A DNA stretch of 64,000 nt, from assembly GCA_938743325.2 (NCBI GenBank), contig OW568885.1, positions 434,001-498,000 of the forward strand. Reading direction: 5' to 3'. Shown here piece by piece: positions 28,496-37,141 of this stretch (its first letter is position 1; each line of letters opens with the position of its first letter). The position numbers and the translations under genes were made by a program. Source of the DNA: Pycnococcus provasolii (Eukaryota > Chlorophyta > Pseudoscourfieldiophyceae > Pseudoscourfieldiales > Pycnococcaceae). The notes beneath the pieces were generated by a model that did not search any database, had not been told where the DNA came from, and worked only from the letters and a program-made list of their open reading frames with translations.

Positions 28496-30778
28496 TCACA
28501 GCCCGGTGGACTCAGCAAAGGCCAGCTGGTCGACGAGGAAACACATGTTCACCTTTTCTTTCCCCACCATCTCGGTCAACTGAGCAGTGACAGCCTTAGC
28601 GTCGTACGACCCGCCGCTGTTGTATCTCTCGCGCATGTAGTTCAGCACTCTTTTGAAGTCAGACTCACCTAGTGCGCTGATGGCTCGACGGCGAAGCTCC
28701 TCGATTCGCTTGCTCTTGTTCTGTCGGACGTCGTCGCTGATTGGGGATGGCGCACGAGCGGCGGGCTGGACTGTTGCGGGAGGATCGCCGTCTTCCTCAT
28801 CGTCGGAGTGAAAGTCATCCTCATACTCCGGGTCAGTGTCCACCGTGTCCACCGGATCGCTCACGTGCAGCGGAACGGTAGGTCTTGGCATGCCTTCCGT
28901 GACATACAAGTCAGCCGTTGACCTTGTGACTGTAGCCATCAGCACGCCCGCGTCGTCGTCGTGCTCACCGCCGTAGTACGTGCCAAGCCCGCCAGCAGCA
29001 CCGCCGCCGTCATCATCATAGGGCATGTAGTTCCTCACGCCAGGACGGGGCAGCGGTCGCTCGTCATACTCCTGTGCTGTCATCGCCCGACGCTGCGTGT
29101 TGTCAAGCGGTGAAACATGCGCCTGAGACGACGGCGGAGGCGGGGAACTATCAATGGAACGAGCAGGCGAAGGAACGGGAACGAATGTTGTGTCGTGCTC
29201 AAGGCTGGCACCTCCTGAGCTTGGACTAAGAGGCACGTCGGACGACGCAGCATCCGAGCTCGAGAGACCGGTGGCGAAGCCGTCAAATTCGTACTCGTCT
29301 TGGACACCTGCCGTGGCCGCATTCGGCCCAGCTAGTCGATCCAGGACTCCCTGTTCCTCCTCAGCCTCGCGCCGGCTCGCCTCCCACTGCGTCTGCTGAG
29401 CGCGCATGGCATCCACCTCATGCTGACGCCTCGCCATTGCCGCATGACGCCTAGCTTCGTCGCTGCCGGAGAGAGGCACGGAGCTGCCGTGAAATTCAGA
29501 CTGGAAACGGCGCTTGGCGTCCGCATTTGCCGCCGCCTGAACACGCGTCGCCTCAGCCAGCTCCTGCTCTCGTTTTTTGGCTTCGGCAATCTTCTTGGCA
29601 CGCAAGCGTTCGCTCGTGGACAGTTTGGCGGTGTCCTCAACACCCACGATGGCGGGCGCAGCACTGGCCGCCGCCCGTCCGCTCGCTGGCCGCAACGCAG
29701 TCGACGGCCGACTGCTTCCAGCAACACGTCCGCTTGCTGGGCGCGCGCCCGTGCTCGTGCTTGGCCTACTTCCCGACGATGGCGTTTTGGCGCGTGACTT
29801 TGCGCCCTTTGCCGCAGCGGCCATGCCCCTGCCGCCGCTCGCCGACGTGGACTTTCTTGTCGCAGTTTTAGGTCGCTCGTAGCATCCTTGCGGCAAGTAC
29901 GGCGCGAAGAACGCCGTGTTGAGAACGCTGGCAAGGTTCGGGCGTTCAGACGCTTCGCGCGACAGGAGCGTGGTGACCACCGCCTGCAGCTCTCCGCTGT
30001 ACTCTTCGGGAAGTTCTGGAACCTCGCCCCTGACAATTTGGTACACGAGGCTAAGCAGGCTGTCAGCCGCGAAGGCGTGCTGAAGCGAGCAGAGCTCGTA
30101 GAGCACGCAACCAAGGCTCCACACGTCGCTGTGCAGCGTGTACGGCTTATTCATGCAGATCTCCGGTGCCATGTAGTACGGCGTACCCGCGACTGTGGTT
30201 GCCATTTCGTCCGTTCCGTCAAGCACGCGTGCGATGCCAAAGTCGCCAAGCTGCGCGCCGATGCCGACCCACTGGTCGTCGTCGCCGGCGCTCCCTCCTC
30301 CCATGGCCATGGTTCCGTCGGGCAGGCGCGCGAGGAAGATGTTCTGCGTCTTCAGGTCACGGTGAAGCACTCGCTTGCTGTGCACGTAGTCGAGTCCCAT
30401 TGCGACCTGCGTGAACCACGTGCACACGCGTCTTTCCTTGAATCCTCTCGTCGGTATTCCCGCCTCCTCCGCCGCCTCTCTTCTCTTTCGTATTGCCGTG
30501 AAGAGGTCGCCGTGGTCGCAGAACGCCATGACGATACATATTTGCTTATCGTGCACGAACGACTCGCGGTACCTGATGACGTTCGGGTGTTTGAGCTGGT
30601 GGAGGAGCTCGGCTTCTCTGAGCGCCGCCTCGGCGTCTTTCTTGGACGCCATGGGAAGTCTCTTCATCGCGAGCGTTTCCCCCTGGATACCAGAGCCAGC
30701 AGGCGCTTTTAGCAGCACCTTGTAGACGGATCCGTACTGCCCGCGCCCCATCATGCCGAGATCGTCGTACCGCTCCAT
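28496..30778 (-). CDS. NIMA-related (NEK) protein kinase
   Basis: The ATG at 30778 gives 760 residues; the frame opens upstream only to a TTG. The kinase domain spans about 4-285: glycine loop GRGQYGSVYK, ATP lysine K39 in LAMKRL, HRDLKTQN (139-146), DFGIAR (179-184) and a GTPYYMAPE activation segment. These are NEK-type signatures. A Gly/Asp-rich insert of about 25 residues lies between HRD and DFG. The tail (about 380-640) has an Ala/Lys/Glu/Arg coiled coil and a Ser/Pro-rich acidic stretch. The last 70 residues (KRIEELRRRAISALGE ... VNMCFLVDQLAFAES) form a helical module like that at the end of NEK1-type kinases. NEKs act in the cell cycle and cilium. A plant telo-box-like TTAAACCCTAAAA lies about 35 bases upstream of the start. 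Confidence 0.9.
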   Translation of the reverse strand: MERYDDLGMMGRGQYGSVYKVLLKAPAGSGIQGETLAMKRLPMASKKDAEAALREAELLHQLKHPNVIRYRESFVHDKQICIVMAFCDHGDLFTAIRKRREAAEEAGIPTRGFKERRVCTWFTQVAMGLDYVHSKRVLHRDLKTQNIFLARLPDGTMAMGGGSAGDDDQWVGIGAQLGDFGIARVLDGTDEMATTVAGTPYYMAPEICMNKPYTLHSDVWSLGCVLYELCSLQHAFAADSLLSLVYQIVRGEVPELPEEYSGELQAVVTTLLSREASERPNLASVLNTAFFAPYLPQGCYERPKTATRKSTSASGGRGMAAAAKGAKSRAKTPSSGSRPSTSTGARPASGRVAGSSRPSTALRPASGRAAASAAPAIVGVEDTAKLSTSERLRAKKIAEAKKREQELAEATRVQAAANADAKRRFQSEFHGSSVPLSGSDEARRHAAMARRQHEVDAMRAQQTQWEASRREAEEEQGVLDRLAGPNAATAGVQDEYEFDGFATGLSSSDAASSDVPLSPSSGGASLEHDTTFVPVPSPARSIDSSPPPPSSQAHVSPLDNTQRRAMTAQEYDERPLPRPGVRNYMPYDDDGGGAAGGLGTYYGGEHDDDAGVLMATVTRSTADLYVTEGMPRPTVPLHVSDPVDTVDTDPEYEDDFHSDDEEDGDPPATVQPAARAPSPISDDVRQNKSKRIEELRRRAISALGESDFKRVLNYMRERYNSGGSYDAKAVTAQLTEMVGKEKVNMCFLVDQLAFAESTGL

Positions 30779-30897
30779 GTTTTTCCAAATGAAGAAATCA
30801 CAAGATCCCTTAAACCCTAAAACAGTCGTTTTTTTTCCCCTCAAATTCCATTTATTTTTCCGCCATCACTCCGGGGCCCCTCCCTCCTTTTTTGCCG

Positions 30898-31203
30898 ATG
30901 TCCGCGCCTTCCCCTGATGTGCTCGAAGCGCGCCTCGCCGCGCTGGAAAGCGCCTTCTACGAGAAGGCGGCAGGTTCAGGTAGCCCCACGGACGCGCTCG
31001 TCTCGTCGCTCACAGCCTTGCGCGCATCGCTGCTAGACGCCGTCGCGGAAGCGAAACAACTACGCGACGAGAAAGAGGCGGCTGTGAAAGAAGTGGAGAA
31101 ACTCAAGTACCAAGTCACGCACTTGAAACGATCCTTCTACGAGGCGGCGAACCGCGCGTCAGAAGCGCCGCCAGTGGTCGGCATGAACAGTGTCGGGTGC
31201 TGA
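30898..31203 (+). CDS. Small coiled-coil protein, 101 aa
   Basis: The ATG at 30898 begins MSAPSPDVLEARLAALESAF. The chain is helical with two predicted coiled segments (about 9-50 and 55-85), the second rich in Lys/Glu (KEAAVKEVEKLKYQVTHLKR). The gene starts 120 bases from the divergent NEK start and ends 36 bases from the convergent two-TM gene, a compact arrangement that supports a real gene. Family not recognised; a role as a small subunit of a larger complex is inferred from size only. Confidence 0.65.
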   Translation: MSAPSPDVLEARLAALESAFYEKAAGSGSPTDALVSSLTALRASLLDAVAEAKQLRDEKEAAVKEVEKLKYQVTHLKRSFYEAANRASEAPPVVGMNSVGC

Positions 31204-31239
31204 TACATATACTGTTCTGTAACATCGAACGTCAAAGTT

Positions 31240-31860
31240 CTACTTGTCGCCATCCAACTTGCTCGCGATCCAGCCGCTCGCACCCTGCACGATAGCGCCC
31301 GTCATCAAAAGCGTGATTGCCGGTTGAATCAACCACGGCCACGCGAACACGAACGCGTCCAAGATGACGCTTTTGTCGTCTGCGTCCGCCGCGCGCTGCA
31401 CGAGCCCCGCGGTGAAGAATGCCAAACAGGCGAGAATGAAGAAGAAGTCGTACACGAGCAAGTCGTTGACTCGTTCTTTCAGCGTCTTCTCTCCGTCGTC
31501 GTCGCCGTCGTCACCTGGGGCACTTCCTATTCCTATTCTCTCGAATCCCGACGGGAGCGGCGGCGGCGGCGCGCCATAGTCGATGCCTCCTGAACCTGGC
31601 GATGCCGAAACATCCATGTCGCGCGCGAGCATCGCCATCTCCTCGCTATCGTAGTCACCACCAGAGTCACCCCCACCCTTGGAGGAGGAGGAGGAGGAGT
31701 CCCCCTCCTTAGATGAAGCACCAACACGAACACCACGAACACGAACACCACCAAGATGACGACCACCAAGATGACGACGAACACCACGAACACGAACACC
31801 ACGAACACGAACACCTCCTTGACGAATAAGACGTCGAGGAGAAATAGGCGCCATGTTCAT
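31240..31860 (-). CDS. Two-TM protein, probably plastid-targeted
   Basis: The ATG at 31860 gives 206 residues; a second ATG two codons on is equally possible. The first 50 residues are Arg/Val/Gly-rich and acid-free (tandem RVRGVRVRGVR), fitting an organelle transit peptide built from a DNA repeat. A Ser/Gly/Asp linker follows, and then two membrane spans (about 136-156 and 166-193) joined by a short acidic loop. No named family was recognised; it resembles small plastid membrane proteins of unknown function in overall plan. An array of CCCTAA repeats lies 78-145 bases upstream of the start. Confidence 0.65.
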   Translation of the reverse strand: MNMAPISPRRLIRQGGVRVRGVRVRGVRRHLGGRHLGGVRVRGVRVGASSKEGDSSSSSSKGGGDSGGDYDSEEMAMLARDMDVSASPGSGGIDYGAPPPPLPSGFERIGIGSAPGDDGDDDGEKTLKERVNDLLVYDFFFILACLAFFTAGLVQRAADADDKSVILDAFVFAWPWLIQPAITLLMTGAIVQGASGWIASKLDGDK

Positions 31861-31937
31861 GTTATTTATAATTCTTGGGGGGTGTGGTTTGTAATAACTA
31901 AATTGTGGCCCAATCAATAAAAATGGACAAACCACCG

Positions 31938-32005
31938 TAACCCTAACCCTAACCCTAACCGTAACCCTAACCCTAACCCTAGCCCTAACCCTAACCCTAA
32001 CCCTA
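31938..32005 (-). repeat. Interstitial TTAGGG array
   Basis: About eleven tandem hexamers of CCCTAA (TTAGGG on the minus strand) with two point variants (CCGTAA, CCCTAG). It lies between divergent genes, 78 bases upstream of the two-TM gene and about 260 bases upstream of the BAR-like gene. Too short and too far inside to be a chromosome end. Confidence 0.9.
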
Positions 32006-32268
32006 GAACAATGGCGAATGCACGACCAAACGCTGGGTGATTCTGTGTGGTACAAACTGGCACTTCTATGCTTACACGTTGCAGTGTGGCACGTCCGGCA
32101 TGCTGTGTATTGTGTAAGTGTGTAACCGCAATCCGCAGGTAGTAATTTTACAACTTGCGCAAGACTTGTTTTGTGTGCTCGTGCGTGCCTTAATTAGTTC
32201 TTAAGTTGTTGCGCTTCGTATTGTACATACAGGTACTTCGTAGGGAGCTCTCGTGCAGTGCAGATTCT

Positions 32269-33930
32269 ATGTCGTCCTCTCATAATAACCCGTTTTCGTA
32301 CGGTGACTCCGCCGACGCACGCACAGGTTCAGGTTCAGCAGGTGTGAGTAGTAGTGCAAGCTCAGGTGGTTCAGTGGGAGGTATGATTATGCAAGACACA
32401 GGACCTTTGAAAGATCGACTGAAATATGCGAGGCGAAAGTCAACGGCGGCCATACACACATTCATCAAAGAACACCGAAGGCCGTCGAGTGGGGAGGCGG
32501 CTGGTGCAGCAGCGGCAGAAGAACACAACAACCCGGCCGAAGAGGCGGGCGTCGTTACCGCGGATGAAAGACGCGTCATTGAACTGCAAACACTTTTCTT
32601 CGACGCGAAAAACCACGTCGGTGCAGCGTGCCGAATCGCACACCGAGTCGCAAGCTCACTTGCAGACACAGCAAGTAGACAGACGTCGCTCGTCAACGCA
32701 CTCCAACTTGCCGCAGAGTCGCTGCAACTTGCAGACACCGACAACATGCCGCAAGTTGGCGCTGCTGCCGACGGAATGGACGGAGGAGGCGCTTTCGTGC
32801 GATCGGACATTCTCGCGCCGCTCACGGACGTTGCAGGAGAAATGCAAAGGGTCGTGCCACTGCTCAACGACTTTGAGAGGAAAGTCACGGAACGAGACCA
32901 CTAAATCGCGAAGGTGAAGAACCTCGAAACAACGAACGATCCGAAGCTGGCGTCGAACCGCGCGAAGCTAAGCGCGGCGACCAACGCGGCTGTCGAAGTC
33001 GCCGCGAAGGCTCGTGACGTGCTCGAACGTATGCTCGAAAACTCTGCAAGCGTCGTTGCACTGGCAACGTCAAACCTTCTCACGCAGCAAATTCGAAGCA
33101 CGCAGGCATCGTACGTGCGCGAGCTTACCCGCCTCCAATCGGATCCTGGTTGGCTGGCGAGAGCGACGAGCGTCGTCGACCAACGTGGCAATGCCATCGC
33201 TAGCACAATCGCGGAATTGCGCTCGATGAAGATTGACGGCGTCAGCGTGAAGCCGACGTCGTCAGGGGCATTTGCAAGGGCAGACAACGTCGTGACGCAT
33301 CCGAGCATTGGCGCCAAGTCGGAGGAAACACTCGCACGTGAGCTCGAGGCGGCGCGCAAGGAGATTGCGAGGCTAGGTACTCAGCTCGACAAAGGCGCGG
33401 CTGCCTGGGATGCACGCGCAGACGAGATGTGGGAGATGCAAAAACGTGCCGAAAAAGCCGAAGCTGAGCGCGATCGCATTCGCAAGCGTGTCGAGTTGCT
33501 CGAGTGCGGCGCGAAGAGCGCTGCGCGTGCGAAGGGCGACCCGTTTGAGGCCAGTGCTGGCTACAGTGGAGGCGAGAGCTTGGTCGCCGCAGCCACCGCC
33601 TTAGACGCGCCCATGCCCAGTGACGCGGCGGCAACGTTTGGTGTGTCGCTGCGCCGCTCGTCAAATCCCTTTTCAGATGCAGAAGAAAGCCCGAAGGCGA
33701 TGGCAGGTTCGTCGAGGAATCCTTTCGACGACACACCAAAAAATCCATTTGACGACGAGGTCGACAATACGTCCATCTTTGCGACAGCCAGTGCACGCAG
33801 AGCCTCCGTTTCGCCACCACCTGCACCCGAGCCACACATCCGCAAGACCCCAACACCACCTTCACCACCACGGAGAAGACCCTCTGTGCCTGCGGAAGGT
33901 GGCCCGTACCAACGTCTACAAAACGACTAA
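32269..33930 (+). CDS. BAR-like endocytic protein with NPF motifs, interrupted by an in-frame TAA
   Basis: Two open frames, 32269-32904 and from 32905 to 33930, are in the same frame and separated only by TAA at 32902-32904. Sequence on both sides looks like one BAR domain: LKYARRKSTAAIH and FERKVTERDH before the stop, IAKVKNLETTNDPKLASNRAKLSAA after it (the usual second helix of BAR proteins). NPF motifs, which bind EH-domain endocytic adaptors, occur at both ends (NNPF at the start; SNPF, RNPF, KNPF in the tail), again suggesting one protein of about 553 residues. BAR proteins bend membranes during vesicle formation. The stop could be a sequencing error, recoding, a nonsense allele, or lie in a 30-base GT...AG segment (32882-32911) whose removal would keep the frame. 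The start is the first ATG. Confidence 0.65.
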
Positions 33931-34005
33931 AGAAGAAACATCACATTGTTTTGCTGGATTGGTCTAATTAATTATTAATTATTTATTATGTAATTTAATT
34001 ATTAA

Positions 34006-36564
34006 TCAATCTGGAACCATTGGATGGCTTGTAATGCCCTCGACATTTGCGCCGTCAGCTCTTTCCACGTCCTCCTTCGACGAAGGTCCCTTTGCCGTAA
34101 CTGGCGGCTTTTTCTTTGCACCAACCGGCGAGCCATTCATGGTAGCCACACGAGAAAGCGTTCGCTCCAAGGTAATAGGCTTGTCCTTCTCGGATTTCTT
34201 CGTGCAAAAGTAGTACACACTGGCTGAGATCGTGAGAGCGATCGCAACTGCGCCCCCGGCTGCTATACCGACAATCGCCTCAACACCCAGCTTCTCATTT
34301 TTCGATGCATTCTTCTCGTTCGTTCCTTTTGACGTGCCTTCAACAGTAGTGTATGGAATCGTCGAGGTGCTACTGACTTTTGTTCCATCCGCGGAAATGG
34401 CGTAGTCATCGTGCAGCTTGAGCCCTTCGAGAGAAAGTGCTCTCGCTAGCTCTGTAGACTGCTTGAGAGCATTCAGCGTTTTCTCGAGCTGCGCTGCGTC
34501 GTTCGTTGAATCGGTCGCCACTCGGAGAGTGATTTCCGGTCGTGCTGTAGGTGCTACTCTATGCTGTATTTCATTCAGCGCCGAAAGCAGCGGATCACTC
34601 CATTTCGTAGCCTCCAACTGCACAACAATTTTAAACCTGTTAGAGTCGGCAATTAAGCGCTGAACATTCAGCGCCGATGCGACATCGGAAATCGCAAGCG
34701 TTAAATCCACCCGCACAGCAGTGGCGGTGCGTAGACTTCCTTTCAAGCGACGCCCCGATTTTGGCTGATCCCCCTCAAGAGTAGTGCGAAACGTGCGCAC
34801 TGATGTGCTTTCCATGTTAGTTAGCCGTGTCACCGCCTGGAGGAAAGTGAATGTCGATAAATCACTCCAAGCCTTGCCGGAGGACAAGGTGAGCTCGACG
34901 TCTACATCGACCGTGTATAATACGGAAGCAGTGACACTTGACACGTCCGTGCCTGCGGCTTTCGCGGCGGGTTCTCGCGCAATGATCAGCACACGTTCCT
35001 CGTATTTGTCGTACTTATTTTGTAATCTGTCAATCGCTTCCGCGACAGCGACGAGCACAATCTCGTTTTTCCGATGAGGGGGAGGCGGCGGGAAGAGCCA
35101 TCGCAAGTTTTCGTCCGAGCGAAATGGCGGCGGTGGCGGAGACGGTGGAAGAGATGGCGGCGGTGGTGATATTAGCGGAGGCAGAGGCGGCGGTGACGGC
35201 GGTGGCGGCGGTTGTGGAGCAGGTGGCGGTAATGGCGGTGGTGACGGCGGCGATGGTGGCGGCGACGGCGGTGGCGATGGCGGTGGCAATGGTGGCGGTG
35301 ATGGCGGTGGTGAAGGTGTGCCTTCTGGAGCTGGCGGGGGTGGGGGTGGCGAAGGAGGCGGCGACGGCGGCGGCGACGGCGGCGGCGAAGGCGGCGGCGA
35401 TGGCGGCGGCGATGGCGGGGGGGATGGCGGCGGCGACGGCGGCGGCGACGGCGGCGGCGACGGCGGCGGCGATGGTGGCGGCGACGGCGGCGGCGAAGGA
35501 GGCGGCGGCGGTGGTGGCGACTTAGCGACGATCGGTGATCCCGCGACGAGCGTGCGCTGACCCGTGTAGGTATCGAACCGGCTCTCGGGAGGATCCTGCA
35601 GGCAGGCATCATTCGCGAGCGTGGCTTGGATAAATGTACTATGCGGCGAGTGCGTGAGACGCACGGCGAAGTCCGCTGTTTCTCCGCAAACGCGCGGCCC
35701 ATAAGCGACGATTCCCACTTGCACAAAGTTGCCGGCGGTATCACGCGTCACAACTGCTCCACCGCTGTCGCCGGCGCAGATGCCAACTCCGTTCGTCTCT
35801 GCGAAGCACAACGACTCAATCGGGTCGTACGTGCATCCGATTCTGTCCGCGTCACGGCTGCATGTGTTGTAGTTGCCGATGTTTCCCGTGATGACCTCGA
35901 TCGTGTCGCTGAGTTGAGAGCTTCCGTCCACCTGGGTGCCCCAGCCTGTGAGGTAGAACGTGTTGCCGCCTTGGTCGAGGGAGCTGCCTACGCCGGCGAC
36001 GAGCACCGGAAAGGCTTGTGCTGTGAGCTGCACGCACGACTCGAGCTGAATAATGGCTAGGTCGTCGTTCCACGCCTTCCAGCCGTAGTTGTACACCCTG
36101 CTCACCTTGAACGTGTTGCTGCTGCTTTCGGAGACGCGCCACGTCGACGAGCCGATGATGACGCGCATATTTTCCGTTGCGTGGAGCGGCGTCTCGAGCG
36201 GGTTTCCTCGCGAGTCCGTCTTGAAGGCGCAGTGTGCAGCAGTGAGTACCATGCCAGGTGAGATGAGGGCGCCGCCGCAGTACGCGCGCACGCTGCCGTA
36301 CGTCTTGCTTGCGATGGCGACGGAGAACGGGTACTGTCCCACTGTCGTATCGGACTCGCCGACGAGCCTTCTGATGGCGTCGTCTTTCAGGTAGGCGTTC
36401 ACGTCAACGGAGGTGGTCGTTCCGTTCACGAAGCTTCGAAGTCTTTGTGGCGATCCCGCAAGGAACATCCGATGATTTATATTATCCTCTGCGCCGACGA
36501 CCTCAATCAAACTCAACGTGATCACCATCAGAGAGATCATCATCATCAGCACGATCAAGCACAT
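34006..36564 (-). CDS. Membrane-anchored trypsin-like protease with a proline-rich stalk
   Basis: The ATG at 36564 begins a signal peptide (MCLIVLMMMISLMVITLSL). An S1 trypsin domain spans about 65-330 with an intact triad: LTAAHC, DDLAIIQL and GDSGGA. A 125-residue SPPP/PPPP stalk follows, like pherophorin and other algal hydroxyproline-rich wall proteins. Then comes a domain of about 250 residues (VLVAVAEAIDRLQNKYD ... VTASVLYTVDVDVELTLSSG ... LKGSLRTATAVRVDLTLAIS) that I cannot name. One transmembrane helix near residue 785 (VGIAAGGAVAIALTISASVYY) precedes a basic cytosolic tail of about 65 residues with several Ser/Thr sites. The order suggests a single-pass type I cell-surface protease. 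Total 852 residues. Confidence 0.85.
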   Translation of the reverse strand: MCLIVLMMMISLMVITLSLIEVVGAEDNINHRMFLAGSPQRLRSFVNGTTTSVDVNAYLKDDAIRRLVGESDTTVGQYPFSVAIASKTYGSVRAYCGGALISPGMVLTAAHCAFKTDSRGNPLETPLHATENMRVIIGSSTWRVSESSSNTFKVSRVYNYGWKAWNDDLAIIQLESCVQLTAQAFPVLVAGVGSSLDQGGNTFYLTGWGTQVDGSSQLSDTIEVITGNIGNYNTCSRDADRIGCTYDPIESLCFAETNGVGICAGDSGGAVVTRDTAGNFVQVGIVAYGPRVCGETADFAVRLTHSPHSTFIQATLANDACLQDPPESRFDTYTGQRTLVAGSPIVAKSPPPPPPPSPPPSPPPSPPPSPPPSPPPSPPPSPPPSPPPSPPPSPPPSPPPSPPPSPPPPPPAPEGTPSPPPSPPPLPPPSPPPSPPPSPPSPPPLPPPAPQPPPPPSPPPLPPLISPPPPSLPPSPPPPPFRSDENLRWLFPPPPPHRKNEIVLVAVAEAIDRLQNKYDKYEERVLIIAREPAAKAAGTDVSSVTASVLYTVDVDVELTLSSGKAWSDLSTFTFLQAVTRLTNMESTSVRTFRTTLEGDQPKSGRRLKGSLRTATAVRVDLTLAISDVASALNVQRLIADSNRFKIVVQLEATKWSDPLLSALNEIQHRVAPTARPEITLRVATDSTNDAAQLEKTLNALKQSTELARALSLEGLKLHDDYAISADGTKVSSTSTIPYTTVEGTSKGTNEKNASKNEKLGVEAIVGIAAGGAVAIALTISASVYYFCTKKSEKDKPITLERTLSRVATMNGSPVGAKKKPPVTAKGPSSKEDVERADGANVEGITSHPMVPD
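35105..35520 (+). repeat. GGCGGCGAC-type repeat encoding Ser-Pro-Pro stalk
   Basis: A tandem of 9- and 12-base units (GGCGGCGAC, GGCGGTGGC and variants) on the plus strand reads as SPPP repeats on the minus strand inside the trypsin-like gene. Confidence 0.9.
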
Positions 36565-37141
36565 GATCAAGCCAGCTCACTCAAGCTCAGTACTGTATGT
36601 ATGCAAGATGGATGCGGCAAGTTCCAGTTGTTTGTTTGTTTGGTGATGGCAAGTTGGTTGGGTTTTGATCCTTAAGGCCCGCGCAAAGGAGAGGGAGAGG
36701 AAAGGCTTCAAAGGTCGGCCGGGTATAACCCGTTCTAAACCTTTACCTTTAGCGGAAGGGAAGTGCTCAAGTGCGCCTTAGCCTTGTCCAGTTGTCCAGA
36801 GGAACTGTTTACTGGCACCGTGGTGGGCATAACCTTACATAAGGTAGGTGCATGACGACCTTAAAGGTAGGTGCATACGGTCAGACAATAGTCTAAGGTG
36901 GTGGAGGACGATTAAGGTCAGCCCATTGCCACATTCCCATTCCCATTCACGTATGCTGGTATGCATGAGCACACACGCCTTCCTTCTACCTTACAAGTGT
37001 CGTGGAGGCCGTTCCAGGAGGCATTTTGGACTTTGGGGATACATCGATGCTTGCATGGAAGAAACATCTCAAAGTCCAAGGATGATCACGTTCAGATTGA
37101 CTAGTCTATGTTCAAAAGTTCAAAAGTTTTGTAGTTGTATG
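36565..37141. other. Intergenic region
   Basis: Between the trypsin-like gene start and the end of SAD1. It has a tandem of CCTTAAAGGTAGGTGCAT-like units (36838-36875) and CATTCCCATTCCCATTC (36931-36950). No gene is supported. Confidence 0.35.

Noticed and set aside
31938-32005. Possible chromosome end
   Set aside because: Genes continue on both sides and the array is under 70 bases.
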